From JAMZMI01 sp039944535 (GTDB lineage: Bacteria; Bacteroidota; Bacteroidia; Cytophagales; Cyclobacteriaceae): a stretch of 64,000 nucleotides of DNA. Numbering within the stretch: position 1 is the first letter of the stretch; every line of letters begins with the position of its first letter. The notes beneath the pieces are model-generated. The model searched no databases and was not told the origin of the DNA. It saw nothing but the letters and a program-made list of their open reading frames with translations. Where the stretch lies: the NCBI GenBank assembly GCA_039944535.1, contig JBDUYP010000022.1:496001-560000 (forward strand), in the 5' to 3' direction. Below are positions 45,091-54,693 of this stretch, piece by piece. The translations under genes were made by a program, and so were the position numbers.

Positions 45091-46575
45091 ATGTCTGCAA
45101 AAAGAGAACCCTCATTACTCGAAGCATTTATACCCATCATATTTCTGATTATTGCGCTTTCTTTTAACGTGAGCATCTTTGGAGACGAAGCACTTGGTGG
45201 TTCCAATCAGATCATCCTTATCCTGTCAGGAGCTGTGGCCGCACTGATGGCAGGCAGACTGGGCTACAAATGGCGTCATATAGAAAAAGGAATAGTAAAA
45301 ACCATTAGTAGCGCGATGGCTTCTATCCTCATACTGCTTCTGATCGGGTCACTAGCAGGCACCTGGCTGCTCAGCGGCGTAGTGCCGGCCATGATTTATT
45401 ATGGCCTCAAAATTCTCAACCCTACTATTTTCCTATTTGCAGCGTGCGTTGTATGTGCGGTAGTTTCTATTGCCACAGGTAGTTCCTGGACCACCGCTGC
45501 TACAGTAGGGATCGCCCTGATGGGCATTGGTCAGGCGCTGGGTATTTCCTCAGGCCTTATCGCCGGAGCTATTCTTTCAGGCGCATATTTTGGAGATAAA
45601 ATGTCGCCCCTTTCAGATACTACGAATTTGGCACCTGCCATGGCCGGAACGGACCTGTTCACCCACATTCGTTACATGATGATCACCACCGTGCCTTCTA
45701 TTTCTATCACGCTAATCCTATTCCTCATCATTGGATTCAGTCAAGGTGCATCTGGCTCCATAGACCAAACACAAGAAATCCTAGCCGCACTCGACAGCAC
45801 ATTTCACATATCCGGCTGGCTATTCATCGTACCTATTGTAGTAGTGGTGCTTATAGTAAAGAAAGTGCCGGCTTTGCCCGCACTGCTTGTAGGCACACTT
45901 CTCGGTGCAATTTTCGCTATGATTTTCCAAAGAGATTTGGTCATGGAAGTGGGCCAGGGAGCCAGTGTATCTGGAATGTTTTTGGAAGAATGGCAGTCCG
46001 CATTTCCTGTTTTCACAGGTCTATTCACCGGCACTATTCAGTCGCTTTTCGGGGATGTAAGCATTCAAACCTCAAACGAACTTGTGAATGAACTTCTCGG
46101 CTCAGGTGGAATGTACGGAATGCTAGGAACCATCTGGCTTATTCTGTCAGCTATGATTTTTGGTGGCGTGATGGAATGTTCCGGCATGCTTCGCAAAATA
46201 GCTTCTGCCATCATCAATTTGGTAAACTCAACAGGTGCTTTGATTGCCTCAACAGCCGGCACATGCTTTTTCTTCAATGTGACCGCTTCGGATCAATATC
46301 TGGCCATAGTGGTACCTGGACGTATGTACGCTGATATTTATAAAAAGAAAGGGCTGGCACCTGAAAACCTGAGTCGAACGCTGGAAGATTCGGGTACTGT
46401 CACCTCAGTGCTCATACCATGGAACACCTGTGGTGCCTATCATTCTCAGGTGCTGGGCGTATCCACGTTTGCATTTGCGCCCTACTGCTTTTTCAACATC
46501 ATTAGTCCTTTAATGACCATTCTTATTGGTTATTTGGGGATAAAAATTAAAAAACTAACCACGACAGATTCTTAA
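45091..46575 (+). CDS. nhaC: NhaC-family Na+/H+ antiporter
   Basis: A 494-residue membrane protein with about 12 hydrophobic helices. Family features are AGRLGYKWRHIEKGI, GSSWTTAATVGIALMGIG, GAYFGDKMSPLSDTTNLAP, and NVTASDQYLAIVVPGRMY. It exchanges external protons for internal sodium, suiting a marine or saline life. ATG at 45091 is preferred to the TTG just before it. The RNase D-like gene begins 3 bases after its stop, so the two are co-transcribed. Confidence 0.94.
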   Translation: MSAKREPSLLEAFIPIIFLIIALSFNVSIFGDEALGGSNQIILILSGAVAALMAGRLGYKWRHIEKGIVKTISSAMASILILLLIGSLAGTWLLSGVVPAMIYYGLKILNPTIFLFAACVVCAVVSIATGSSWTTAATVGIALMGIGQALGISSGLIAGAILSGAYFGDKMSPLSDTTNLAPAMAGTDLFTHIRYMMITTVPSISITLILFLIIGFSQGASGSIDQTQEILAALDSTFHISGWLFIVPIVVVVLIVKKVPALPALLVGTLLGAIFAMIFQRDLVMEVGQGASVSGMFLEEWQSAFPVFTGLFTGTIQSLFGDVSIQTSNELVNELLGSGGMYGMLGTIWLILSAMIFGGVMECSGMLRKIASAIINLVNSTGALIASTAGTCFFFNVTASDQYLAIVVPGRMYADIYKKKGLAPENLSRTLEDSGTVTSVLIPWNTCGAYHSQVLGVSTFAFAPYCFFNIISPLMTILIGYLGIKIKKLTTTDS

Positions 46576-46578
46576 GTT

Positions 46579-47163
46579 TTGATTCTGAAAACATTCATTA
46601 CCAAAGAGGAAGTTCAGCAGCTGGACATCATTCGTTTCGAAGGAGACATCAGGATCATCGACACAACAGATGATTTGGAAGATGCTCTACAGGAGTTGGA
46701 ACAAGAAGATGTTATAGGCTTTGATACGGAAACAAAACCCAGCTTTAAAAAGGGTGAATATCATGATCCTGCCATCATACAACTTTCCACACTGGAAACG
46801 GCTTACCTATTGCGAATTCAAAAAACCGGCTTTACCAACGAGTTGAAGAGCTTTTTGGAAAACAAAAAAACTAAAAAAATTGGCATCAGTATTCGCGATG
46901 ATCTCAAGGATATGCGCAAAGTACGGGAGTTTGAACCGGGAGGCTTTGTGGATCTCAACACGGTAGCAGATCGGCTCAGCATCCAGCAGATAGGTGTGAA
47001 AAGCCTTACAGGAATTATCCTAAATAAAAGAGTCAGCAAAGGTCAGCAAACCTCAAACTGGGAAAACGAAGAGCTCACACCAAACCAGCAAACTTACGCC
47101 GCTACGGATGCTTGGATTTGCCTAAAAATTTATCGCTCACTGCAAATGCGGGGGTATTTGTAG
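46579..47163 (+). CDS. RNase D-like 3'-5' exonuclease (DEDDy)
   Basis: A 194-residue DnaQ-like 3'-5' exonuclease domain. The catalytic acids are in FDTET, IRDDLKD and YAATDAW, the last with the tyrosine of the DEDDy class. It lacks the HRDC domain of full RNase D, so it is a short form like many in Bacteroidota. The start is a TTG 3 bases after nhaC; no ATG precedes the conserved region. It probably trims RNA or DNA 3' ends in the cytoplasm. Confidence 0.88.
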   Translation: MILKTFITKEEVQQLDIIRFEGDIRIIDTTDDLEDALQELEQEDVIGFDTETKPSFKKGEYHDPAIIQLSTLETAYLLRIQKTGFTNELKSFLENKKTKKIGISIRDDLKDMRKVREFEPGGFVDLNTVADRLSIQQIGVKSLTGIILNKRVSKGQQTSNWENEELTPNQQTYAATDAWICLKIYRSLQMRGYL

Positions 47164-47214
47164 GCCTCACTAACAAAAAGGGCGTTAGGAGGTTTCATAT
47201 AAAACCCTCGCTCT

Positions 47215-48636
47215 ATGCGCATACTACTGACCGGCGCTACCGGATATATTGGCAAAAGAATCCTTCCGCTACTTGTTCAAAACGGACATGAAGTGATCTG
47301 CTGTGTGAGAGATCGCAACAGATTTTCTGCTCCTAAGAGCATACAAGAGCACATTGAAGTCATTGAAGTTGATTTTCTAAAAAAAGAAACGCTCCAGCAC
47401 ATACCCCAAGACATTGATGCGGCTTACTACCTTATCCATTCAATGTCCTCCTCCTCGGATTATCAACAATTAGAACTAAAATCGGCAATCAACTTCAGAG
47501 AAAGGCTCAATCAAACAAACGCCAAACAAGTGATTTACCTAAGTGGTATCATCAATAAAGACACGCTTTCACCTCATCTCGAGTCTAGAAAAGCCGTGGA
47601 AGATGAATTATCCAAAGGCACTTATGCCCTGACCGCATTTAGAGCCGGCATTATCATTGGGTCAGGCAGTGCTTCATTTGAAATCATCCGAGATCTGGTA
47701 GAAAAGCTACCGATCATGATCACACCAAAATGGCTCAACACGCGATCTCAGCCTATTGGCATCAGCGATGTGATTCAATACCTGCATGGTAGTCTGCTAA
47801 AAGAGGAAACATTCAATCAAAACTTTGATATCGGAGGGCCAGACATCCTAACCTACAAGGAAATGCTTCTGGGTTTTGCGAAAGAGAGAAAATTGAAACG
47901 ATGGATCATCACCGTGCCAGTGATGACTCCAAAACTGTCGTCTTATTGGCTTTATTTCGTCACCAGCACGTCCTTCAAACTTGCCTCAGCTTTGGTGGAC
48001 AGCATGAAGGTAGAGGTGATATGCAGGCCTAGCAACATCAATCAGATACTCAGCATCAAGCCTATCAGCTACAACGAAGCTTTACAAAAAGCCTTTGCAC
48101 GCATCGAACAAAATCAAATCATTTCCAGCTGGAAAGATTCTCTGGTGAGTGGAAGATTTGAACATGGACTTTCGGATTATATCAGAGTGCCCACGCACGG
48201 TTGCTTTACAGACATGCGTAAAGTGAAAATTACAGATGAAGATGCTACTTTGAACAAGATCTGGTCAATTGGCGGAAATAAAGGCTGGTATTATGCAAAC
48301 TGGCTTTGGCAAATCCGGGGTTTTCTGGATAAACTCACCGGAGGTGTAGGCTTGAGGAGAGGACGAACCGACCCAAACAAACTCTCAGCAGGAGACTCAG
48401 TTGATTTTTGGAGAGTACTTCTGGCAGACCGAGTCGACAAAAGATTATTGCTATTCGCAGAAATGCGCATTCCTGGAGATGCTTGGCTCGAATTTAAGAT
48501 CGAAAATGGAACCATGACCCAAACGGCTACTTTTCGTCCGAGAGGGCTGGCCGGGCGCTTATACTGGTATTCGGTATGGCCATTTCACGGTTTCGTTTTC
48601 AATGGCATGATCAACAACATCGCTCAATCAAACTGA
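47215..48636 (+). CDS. SDR-family NAD(P)-binding protein with DUF2867 domain
   Basis: The 473-residue protein starts with an extended SDR Rossmann fold (MRILLTGATGYIGKRIL), with a likely NmrA/atypical SDR active site since no clear YxxxK is seen (AAYYLIHSMSS is the nearest conserved part). From about residue 320 to the end it has a DUF2867 domain (GCFTDMRKVKITDEDA, GRLYWYSVWPFHGFVF). This two-domain form is frequent in bacteria, but the substrate is unknown. The SD-like AGGAGG at 47187 is 22 bases before the ATG, too far to be the usual ribosome site. Confidence 0.88.
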   Translation: MRILLTGATGYIGKRILPLLVQNGHEVICCVRDRNRFSAPKSIQEHIEVIEVDFLKKETLQHIPQDIDAAYYLIHSMSSSSDYQQLELKSAINFRERLNQTNAKQVIYLSGIINKDTLSPHLESRKAVEDELSKGTYALTAFRAGIIIGSGSASFEIIRDLVEKLPIMITPKWLNTRSQPIGISDVIQYLHGSLLKEETFNQNFDIGGPDILTYKEMLLGFAKERKLKRWIITVPVMTPKLSSYWLYFVTSTSFKLASALVDSMKVEVICRPSNINQILSIKPISYNEALQKAFARIEQNQIISSWKDSLVSGRFEHGLSDYIRVPTHGCFTDMRKVKITDEDATLNKIWSIGGNKGWYYANWLWQIRGFLDKLTGGVGLRRGRTDPNKLSAGDSVDFWRVLLADRVDKRLLLFAEMRIPGDAWLEFKIENGTMTQTATFRPRGLAGRLYWYSVWPFHGFVFNGMINNIAQSN

Positions 48637-48637
48637 G

Positions 48638-49231
48638 TTACAAAATCTCCACCTTGGCCAGAAGCAAAGCAAACTTCTCCACAAATCCCGAGACCTCTTC
48701 GTCTTTGATAGAGCCCAAAAACTCACATTCGGTGGTAAAGTTTTTTTCGGCATATACTATTTCATGCTCAGCCAAAATACGCTCAACCTGTGCCGTTTCT
48801 GTATAAGGAAAAACCAGTTTGAAGGAAGTCCTGGAAGATACTTTTCTGACTTTAGCCTTGCTCAGTGCCTCATCCGCCGCGATCTTATATGCGCTGATCA
48901 ACCCTCCTACACCCAGTTTGGTACCACCGAAATATCTCACCACTACCACCAGCGTATTGGTGAGGTTGTGAGACCTGATTTGTCCGAGAATAGGATCGCC
49001 TGCTGAGTGATTGGGCTCGCCATCGTCATTGGCACGATAAGCCTGATCTTTCAACCCGATGATATAGGCGTAGCAATGATGCCGGGCATCATAGTATTTT
49101 TTCTTCAACGCCGCTAGGATTTCCGCAATTGCATCCTCATCTTCCACCGGGTAGGCATAGGCCAAAAATTTACTCCCTTTCTCCTTGTAGAGTGCGTCGG
49201 TCTGGTTTTCTATGACAAAATACTCGTTCAT
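48638..49231 (-). CDS. YigZ/IMPACT-family protein
   Basis: A 197-residue protein of the YigZ family. It shows the family core ARHHCYAYIIG, DDGEPNHSAGDPILGQI and VVVVRYFGGTKLGVGGLISAYK, followed by a small ferredoxin-like domain. Eukaryotic IMPACT relatives act in translation control; bacterial YigZ proteins have no settled function. Its ATG overlaps the stop of the upstream TPR gene by 4 bases, so they are co-transcribed. Confidence 0.93.
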   Translation of the reverse strand: MNEYFVIENQTDALYKEKGSKFLAYAYPVEDEDAIAEILAALKKKYYDARHHCYAYIIGLKDQAYRANDDGEPNHSAGDPILGQIRSHNLTNTLVVVVRYFGGTKLGVGGLISAYKIAADEALSKAKVRKVSSRTSFKLVFPYTETAQVERILAEHEIVYAEKNFTTECEFLGSIKDEEVSGFVEKFALLLAKVEIL

Positions 49232-50394
49232 TCCAATCTATAAAGCATTGCTTTTGCTTCATGCTCCACTTCCTGCGTCTCGGCATAATCCAGAGCCTCT
49301 CGTGCATGAAATATCGCTTTGTCCATATCTTGTTTTTCAAAGAAAAGTCGGCTCAATCCCATATGAGATATACTTAGGTAATAGTCGGGCTCCCTTTTTG
49401 TTTTTTGCTTCATACCAATGCTCTTTTTATAATAAATCGTGGCAGCATTGGGGTCTCTATTTACCTTCTCCAAATACAACCCCATGAAAGTGTCTCCGGC
49501 CAACCTATAATAGGGCTTATCTACATTCATGAGCTTTTTTATCATAGGCAAAGGTGCTTTTTTAAAACTTCCAACTGCCTCTAGCGACTCAAGGTACTTA
49601 GCCGTCACGTAGTGATTGTTTGGGTAAAGGTTGCTCAACTCGAGCAGGTACGATTGAGCCAGCTCTGGTATCTCCTCATAGCGGAGATATATATAAGAAA
49701 GATAAACATACGCCTCCACCTTAGTGAGGATTGCAGTTTCGCATGCTTCCTTAATTTGAGATATCCCCAGACGAGCATTACCAGACCTGAAAAACCAAAG
49801 CAGTGGCTTGTATTGCGGGTGCTTTTCAGGGTACTTTTCTCTAAAATAATTGTAAACCCCTGCAGGCAGATAAAACTCCGGGTTCACATCGGTCAGCTGA
49901 TTTACGCTTCTTAGCAGGTTATAGGCCTGCCCAGCCTCATTGAGCGCCTTCATGTAGTAGTCACCATCTGCATAATACTCTGCCAAAAGTCCCCTCGCGG
50001 CGATCTCAAAAAAAATAGCTTCAGGGTCTTCCTGCCTGCCGCCATCTATTCTATTGGCTAGACGGACAGTTTCATAAAGCTGTGATGTAAACAAACCAAA
50101 GGTGCTATCCTCAGTCACATTGGGCATGCTCGTCCAGAGTATATTCATGGCGCGCATCAGCGGAACCACGGGATGATCCGGCAATACAAAATCGATGGAA
50201 TCGATAAAAATAACCGCCGAGTCAGGTTGCATATTATACACATAACCCACACCCTTTTTCACCAAAGCCGTCTTTTGCTTATCGCCAAAGAGCTGAGCAT
50301 TAACTGACAGTGCGAGAAAAAACACCAATATGAATGTGAATACTTTCAATAAAACGGTTTGTTTACTTTTATTTTGAGATTGCAATTTAACCAA
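49228..50394 (-). CDS. Exported TPR-type protein
   Basis: A 388-residue protein with an N-terminal hydrophobic segment (VFTFILVFFLALSVNAQ) that looks like a signal peptide. The rest is helical with TPR-like units, clearest in LSISHMGLSRLFFEKQD and KAIFHAREALDYAETQE near the C terminus. The longest form starts with TTG at 50394; a TTG at 50349 gives a tighter signal peptide (MKVFTFIL) and may be the true start. It is likely a periplasmic scaffold. YigZ is coupled behind it. Confidence 0.8.
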   Translation of the reverse strand: MVKLQSQNKSKQTVLLKVFTFILVFFLALSVNAQLFGDKQKTALVKKGVGYVYNMQPDSAVIFIDSIDFVLPDHPVVPLMRAMNILWTSMPNVTEDSTFGLFTSQLYETVRLANRIDGGRQEDPEAIFFEIAARGLLAEYYADGDYYMKALNEAGQAYNLLRSVNQLTDVNPEFYLPAGVYNYFREKYPEKHPQYKPLLWFFRSGNARLGISQIKEACETAILTKVEAYVYLSYIYLRYEEIPELAQSYLLELSNLYPNNHYVTAKYLESLEAVGSFKKAPLPMIKKLMNVDKPYYRLAGDTFMGLYLEKVNRDPNAATIYYKKSIGMKQKTKREPDYYLSISHMGLSRLFFEKQDMDKAIFHAREALDYAETQEVEHEAKAMLYRLE

Positions 50395-50435
50395 CTTCTT
50401 TACTCGCTTCTTCTACGACAAACTATCTTTATAAA

Positions 50436-51335
50436 ATGACTTTGGGTCGGCACGATATTGATACAGACAAGAATGAATCGTTAAACGTTGGAACTGACAG
50501 TTTCTTACTGTTCTACGATCCAAAATACCTCTCCCTTCAGCCCTTCAAACATCTATTTTCTTTCGAAAATGATTCTTTTGAAAGTCACTTCGATATCGAG
50601 GATGATACAGCAACCTCCATCCCTTTTAGCCCATTTGGCGGCATTAAGCTAAAAAAACCAGCGAATCTGCAAGACTTCCATAACTACATGGATGGCCTGA
50701 TCATGAGATTAAAAGGATTGGCTGTAAAAAAAATCACACTAAAGGCTCCACCAGCATACTACGCCAATTTTGTGCCGCTTTCCTGGCTTGAGCAACATGG
50801 TTTCCAAACTGATTTTACCGATACCAACCAATTTGTTGATTTAAAGAAGCCCATTGAGCTACACCAAATGCAAAACCGAAAGTTGCGCCAAGCTCACGGT
50901 TTCAATATTAGAAATTGCCCACTAGAAGAGTTTCCAGCAATTCATCAGTTCATCGCTAATTGCCGAAAGGCACAAAACCTAACCATCAATATCAGTCTAG
51001 AGAAACTACAAAATCTGATTGAGCAATTTCCCGATAGGTATGAAGCATTCGTTGCAGAGCGCAATGGACAAATAGTCTCAGCTGTCATCCTGGCCTACCC
51101 TGCTGCTGAGGTGGCTTATTATTACTTGCCCGCCACTCATCCCGACTTCAAGAAAGACAGCCCAATGGTGCCACTTTTGAATCACATATACCATCACTGC
51201 AAAAAACTGGACTATCTGTATTTTGATCTGGGGATCTCATCCATCGAAGGAACGATACAAGCTTCTCTGGCGCAATTCAAAACGCGCATGGGTGCAAGTT
51301 CATCTGTTAAACCACAAATGAAACTCAATTTGTAA
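50436..51335 (+). CDS. GNAT/FemAB-like acyltransferase
   Basis: A 299-residue protein. Residues 130-290 have a GNAT-like pattern (QFPDRYEAFVAERNGQIVSA, and DYLYFDLGISSIEGT near the end), as in FemAB-like and GNAT domain proteins. The N-terminal part is a related degenerate fold. The acyl donor and acceptor are unknown. It is directly followed, with a 1-base gap, by a family 2 glycosyltransferase, so both may act on one cell-surface or small glycan product. Confidence 0.75.
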   Translation: MTLGRHDIDTDKNESLNVGTDSFLLFYDPKYLSLQPFKHLFSFENDSFESHFDIEDDTATSIPFSPFGGIKLKKPANLQDFHNYMDGLIMRLKGLAVKKITLKAPPAYYANFVPLSWLEQHGFQTDFTDTNQFVDLKKPIELHQMQNRKLRQAHGFNIRNCPLEEFPAIHQFIANCRKAQNLTINISLEKLQNLIEQFPDRYEAFVAERNGQIVSAVILAYPAAEVAYYYLPATHPDFKKDSPMVPLLNHIYHHCKKLDYLYFDLGISSIEGTIQASLAQFKTRMGASSSVKPQMKLNL

Positions 51336-51336
51336 A

Positions 51337-52239
51337 ATGAGCACAACACCACTCGTATCGGTCATTTGCCTGTGTCATAATCACGCACGGTTTGTCGAAG
51401 CTGCGATTCGGTCGGTTTGGTCGCAGACGTATCAGAATGTCGAGCTAATTGTAGTGGATGATGGCAGCTCGGATGACAGTGCCGACATCATCAAAAAAAC
51501 AATTGAAGGGTCAGCAGCTACTTTTATTGAGTTAAAAGAAAACGTTGGCAACTGCAAAGCCTTCAACATTGGATTCAAGCAAAGCAAAGGAGCGTTTGTA
51601 ATAGATTTGGCAGCAGACGACATGCTTTTGCCGCCTAGAATCGAGCTGGGTATCAATGACTTTCTAAATAGTTCTAAAAAAGCCGGAGTTCACTTTTCAG
51701 ATGTTTTTCTTGCCAATGAATCCGGTCAGATTATCAAAACCATGTATGAGCGGGATCAGTCAGGACAGCTTCTTGAAGAAATTCCGGTCGATGATATTTA
51801 CAGCAATCTCATCAGCAAATATTTCATTTCTGCCCCTTCTATGATGATCCGCCGCGAGGTAATGGAAGAGCTGAAAGGGTATGACGAAAGTCTGGCGTAT
51901 GAAGATTTTGATTTTTGGATCAGGTCCGCCAGAAGGCACCACTACATCTTCAACAAAGCTCCGCTGGTTAAAAAAAGATTGGTATCAGGGTCGCATGCGA
52001 AATCTCAAAGAAAACCATTCAATCGACATCAGAAATCAACTTTCGCAGTTTGTAGGAAAATCTTCGACTTGAATAAAAAACAGGAAGAGTACGACCAACT
52101 GATTACACGATGTAAATATGAAATCCGTCAATGCGTGATGACATTAAATTTTGGCTTGGCTTTCAAATATTGGAAACTATCCCTGAAGTCGAGAGCGGCT
52201 CAACGCCGGTTATCATCATCTTCGAGCATCGAGATATAG
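51337..52239 (+). CDS. Family 2 glycosyltransferase
   Basis: A 300-residue GT-A fold enzyme. The N terminus SVICLCHNHARFVEAAIRSV, VVDDGSSDDSADII and the acidic DLAADDMLLP correspond to nucleotide-sugar and metal motifs. DESLAYEDFDFWIRSA is the acceptor-side ED-like motif. It adds a sugar to a glycan or lipid in the cytoplasm. Its last 40 bases overlap the end of the convergent rsgA gene. Confidence 0.9.
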   Translation: MSTTPLVSVICLCHNHARFVEAAIRSVWSQTYQNVELIVVDDGSSDDSADIIKKTIEGSAATFIELKENVGNCKAFNIGFKQSKGAFVIDLAADDMLLPPRIELGINDFLNSSKKAGVHFSDVFLANESGQIIKTMYERDQSGQLLEEIPVDDIYSNLISKYFISAPSMMIRREVMEELKGYDESLAYEDFDFWIRSARRHHYIFNKAPLVKKRLVSGSHAKSQRKPFNRHQKSTFAVCRKIFDLNKKQEEYDQLITRCKYEIRQCVMTLNFGLAFKYWKLSLKSRAAQRRLSSSSSIEI

Positions 52240-53120
52240 CTCAAATATCGATCTTCATCGATGTTGCCTGCCTCCACATCCTCCAGAATTTTACATCCCG
52301 GTTCATTGGTATGGGTACAGTTGTTGAATTTGCAATTGCCCAGATGCACCCTCATTTCCGGAAAATAATGTGCGAGCTCATCGGCTTCAATTTCCGAAAG
52401 CCCCAGTTCTTTGATACCGGGAGTATCAATAATTGAACTATTCTCATTGATGAAAAACATTTCGGCAAAAGTGGTAGTATGCACCCCCTTTTTGGCAAAA
52501 GCCGAAATCTCCGAAACTTTCTGAGTAACATTGGGAAGTAATAAATTGACCATGGTGGACTTACCGGCACCCGAGTGACCTGACAGTAAACTGAGCTTTC
52601 CTTCGAGAAGCTCATTTATCTCTTGAGAAACACCATTTTCTGTAAATGCAGCCATCAGACATTTGTAGCCAATTCGCTCATATCTCCACATGGTATATTT
52701 CAACTCTTCCAGCTCATCATCATCCAGCAAGTCAATCTTATTAAAAATGATGATGCCCGGAATACGAAAGGCCTCCAGCGTAACTAAAAACCTATCAATG
52801 AAACCAAAAGACGTTTTCGGTCTCTTAACGGTTGCGATCAAAATGGCTTGATCCACATTTGCCGCAATCAGGTGATCATGGTGTTTTTTGCGAGGAGACT
52901 TTCTGATGATGTAATTCTCACGAGGAGCTATTTCCTCAATCATCCATTCGTTTTCGCCTCCTTCATTTTCCACCAACTGCACCTTATCGCCTACAGCTAT
53001 TGGGTTGGTGATTTTTTTATCCTCCAGCTTAAACCTGCCTCTAAGCCGGGCATCTATCATGCCCTTCTCCGTTTTCACCTGATACCAGGAACCTGTAGAT
53101 TTTACGATCAGTCCTTCCAT
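52200..53120 (-). CDS. rsgA: Ribosome small subunit biogenesis GTPase RsgA
   Basis: A 306-residue circularly permuted GTPase that helps mature the 30S subunit. The order of motifs is typical: an N-terminal OB fold, then G4 (FNKIDLLDD), G1 (GHSGAGKST) and G3 (DTPGIKELG). The C-terminal zinc site is CKFNNCTHTNEPGC. The length is normal. It converges with the glycosyltransferase gene, with a 40-base overlap. Confidence 0.96.
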   Translation of the reverse strand: MEGLIVKSTGSWYQVKTEKGMIDARLRGRFKLEDKKITNPIAVGDKVQLVENEGGENEWMIEEIAPRENYIIRKSPRKKHHDHLIAANVDQAILIATVKRPKTSFGFIDRFLVTLEAFRIPGIIIFNKIDLLDDDELEELKYTMWRYERIGYKCLMAAFTENGVSQEINELLEGKLSLLSGHSGAGKSTMVNLLLPNVTQKVSEISAFAKKGVHTTTFAEMFFINENSSIIDTPGIKELGLSEIEADELAHYFPEMRVHLGNCKFNNCTHTNEPGCKILEDVEAGNIDEDRYLSYISMLEDDDNRR

Positions 53121-53164
53121 AATCTCCTTGATGAAACAAAGCTAGAGAAATGAGGTCATAAAAA

Positions 53165-53184
53165 AAGCCATTAAAAAATGGCTT
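53165..53184 (-). terminator. Terminator after the exported protein gene at 53209
   Basis: The stem AAGCCAT / ATGGCTT with a 6-base loop is followed on the minus strand by a run of T. It lies 25 bases after the stop of the exported protein gene. Confidence 0.85.
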
Positions 53185-53208
53185 CTCAATTGCTTTTACC
53201 TGAAACTA

Positions 53209-53925
53209 TCAATCATCTGAGATTGTCTCCTCCTCAGGAGCCTCAGGCAAACTTTCAATATCTAGTTGATTCAAATACCCTTTCAGAGTATTTTCATCAT
53301 GATCAGACCCTGAAATCATGATCAGAAACCGACTGTTTATCACCAAAGTGACACTGGTCTCTCCTGAATCATAATCTGCATTATACCATCCTGGTTGCCC
53401 TTTCACTTCAATAGATTTCACAATTCCATCCGTTGACTCATACTCGTACTGACTAGTATATGCCGCTAAAAATGTTCCTGTTTGCAAGTAGTCAAACGCA
53501 GATGCTTTCAATTCGCTATTATCACTGGAATACATCTTCTCTCCGCTACTATACTGAAACTCTCCATATCGCATCGTTCCACCATCTGGTTTTTCGGAGA
53601 TAGAATAACTCCCAAAACTATCTGGTAAAAAATTGATCAAATCCCGAAAAGAAACCACCTCTAAATGCGATAAGCCACCATAATCGACAGATTTTCTTTC
53701 ATAACCTTCTAAGGGATCAGACCCATCAATGGCCTCTTGGCTTTCAGAAACTGTTTCTACCGACGTACCATTTTTTGAAGACTGTTTGTTAGTCTTCTTA
53801 CCGAAAAGGATCTTATCGATTTCTTGCTCAGCCTTTTTATTTAATTTATCTCGAAGATTAATCTGTGCGGTGGCCTGTGTATGCACAATACTCATGAATA
53901 TCAATAAACCAACAAGCTGTTTCAT
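53209..53925 (-). CDS. Exported protein of unknown function
   Basis: A 238-residue protein with a signal peptide (MKQLVGLLIFMSIVHTQATAQ). A lysine-rich linker (FGKKTNKQSSKN) separates this from a beta-rich domain (about 95-225) with GEFQYSSGEKMY and SVTLVINSRFLIMISG. The C terminus is acidic (PEAPEEETISDD). I do not recognise a family. It has its own terminator and is preceded by the terminator of the peroxiredoxin transcript. Confidence 0.8.
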   Translation of the reverse strand: MKQLVGLLIFMSIVHTQATAQINLRDKLNKKAEQEIDKILFGKKTNKQSSKNGTSVETVSESQEAIDGSDPLEGYERKSVDYGGLSHLEVVSFRDLINFLPDSFGSYSISEKPDGGTMRYGEFQYSSGEKMYSSDNSELKASAFDYLQTGTFLAAYTSQYEYESTDGIVKSIEVKGQPGWYNADYDSGETSVTLVINSRFLIMISGSDHDENTLKGYLNQLDIESLPEAPEEETISDD

Positions 53926-53991
53926 TATGTATGAATTTAGTTATTGTGCAATTTTATCTTAGTTAAATCATAAAACAAACTCAAAACAAAA

Positions 53992-54020
53992 AAAGCCCAA
54001 ATCCATCGGATTCAGGCTTT
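53992..54020 (-). terminator. Terminator of the perR-peroxiredoxin transcript
   Basis: A stem AAAGCC / GGCTTT, extended by ATCC / GGAT around a small loop, is followed on the minus strand by a T tract. It lies 21 bases after the peroxiredoxin stop. Confidence 0.85.
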
Positions 54021-54041
54021 ACTATTTTTTACTAAAGAAAC

Positions 54042-54671
54042 TTAGTGAGAAGACAAGTAGCTAGCCACACCATCTCTGGTTGCCTGCATAGCATCTTTTC
54101 CTTCTTCCCAGTTTGCCGGGCAAACTTCACCGTTTTCTTGTACGTGTTTCCACGCATCCACAACTCTTAGCATCTCATCAATGTTTCTACCAAGTGGCAG
54201 GTCATTGATAGTCTCGTGTCTCACTACACCTTCTTTGTCTATAAAGAATGTACCTCTGTAAGCTACAGGAGCTCCTTCGTAAGTAAGATTTCCTTCCTCA
54301 TCGTAGCTCCAGTCGCCTGCCAAAACCCCGAAGTTATTAGCAATGGTCTTTGGTGCGTCAGCCACAAGCGGGTAGGTTACTCCTTCTATCCCTCCGTTTG
54401 CTTTTGGTGTCATCAACCATGCCAGGTGAGTCTCCTCAGTATCGCATGAAGCACCTACTACTTGCACTCCTCTTTTCTCAAATTCAGCAAGCTTTTCCTG
54501 AAAAGCAAGAATCTCTGTTGGACACACGAAAGTGAAATCTTTCGGGTAGAAAAAGAACATAACATCTTTCTTACCAATGTACTGCTCTAGTGAGAAATCC
54601 TCAACAATCTCCTCGCCGTTAAGAACTGCAGGTGCATTAAATACTGGTGCATTTTTACCAACTAATGACAT
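54042..54671 (-). CDS. Typical 2-Cys peroxiredoxin (AhpC/Prx1 type)
   Basis: A 209-residue peroxidase that reduces hydrogen peroxide and organic hydroperoxides. The peroxidatic cysteine is C50 in DFTFVCPTEI and the resolving cysteine is C184 in GEVCPANW. The length is typical of the Prx1/AhpC subfamily. The gene follows a PerR-like regulator gene by 22 bases on the same strand, which points to control by peroxide through that regulator. No ahpF-type reductase gene is adjacent. Confidence 0.95.
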   Translation of the reverse strand: MSLVGKNAPVFNAPAVLNGEEIVEDFSLEQYIGKKDVMFFFYPKDFTFVCPTEILAFQEKLAEFEKRGVQVVGASCDTEETHLAWLMTPKANGGIEGVTYPLVADAPKTIANNFGVLAGDWSYDEEGNLTYEGAPVAYRGTFFIDKEGVVRHETINDLPLGRNIDEMLRVVDAWKHVQENGEVCPANWEEGKDAMQATRDGVASYLSSH

Positions 54672-54693
54672 AATTTGTACGCTATTTTAAAAA

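Noticed and set aside
52200..52239. 40-base overlap between the glycosyltransferase and rsgA genes as a possible annotation error
   Set aside because: Both frames have clear stops and family motifs up to the overlap; convergent genes with short overlaps are ordinary.
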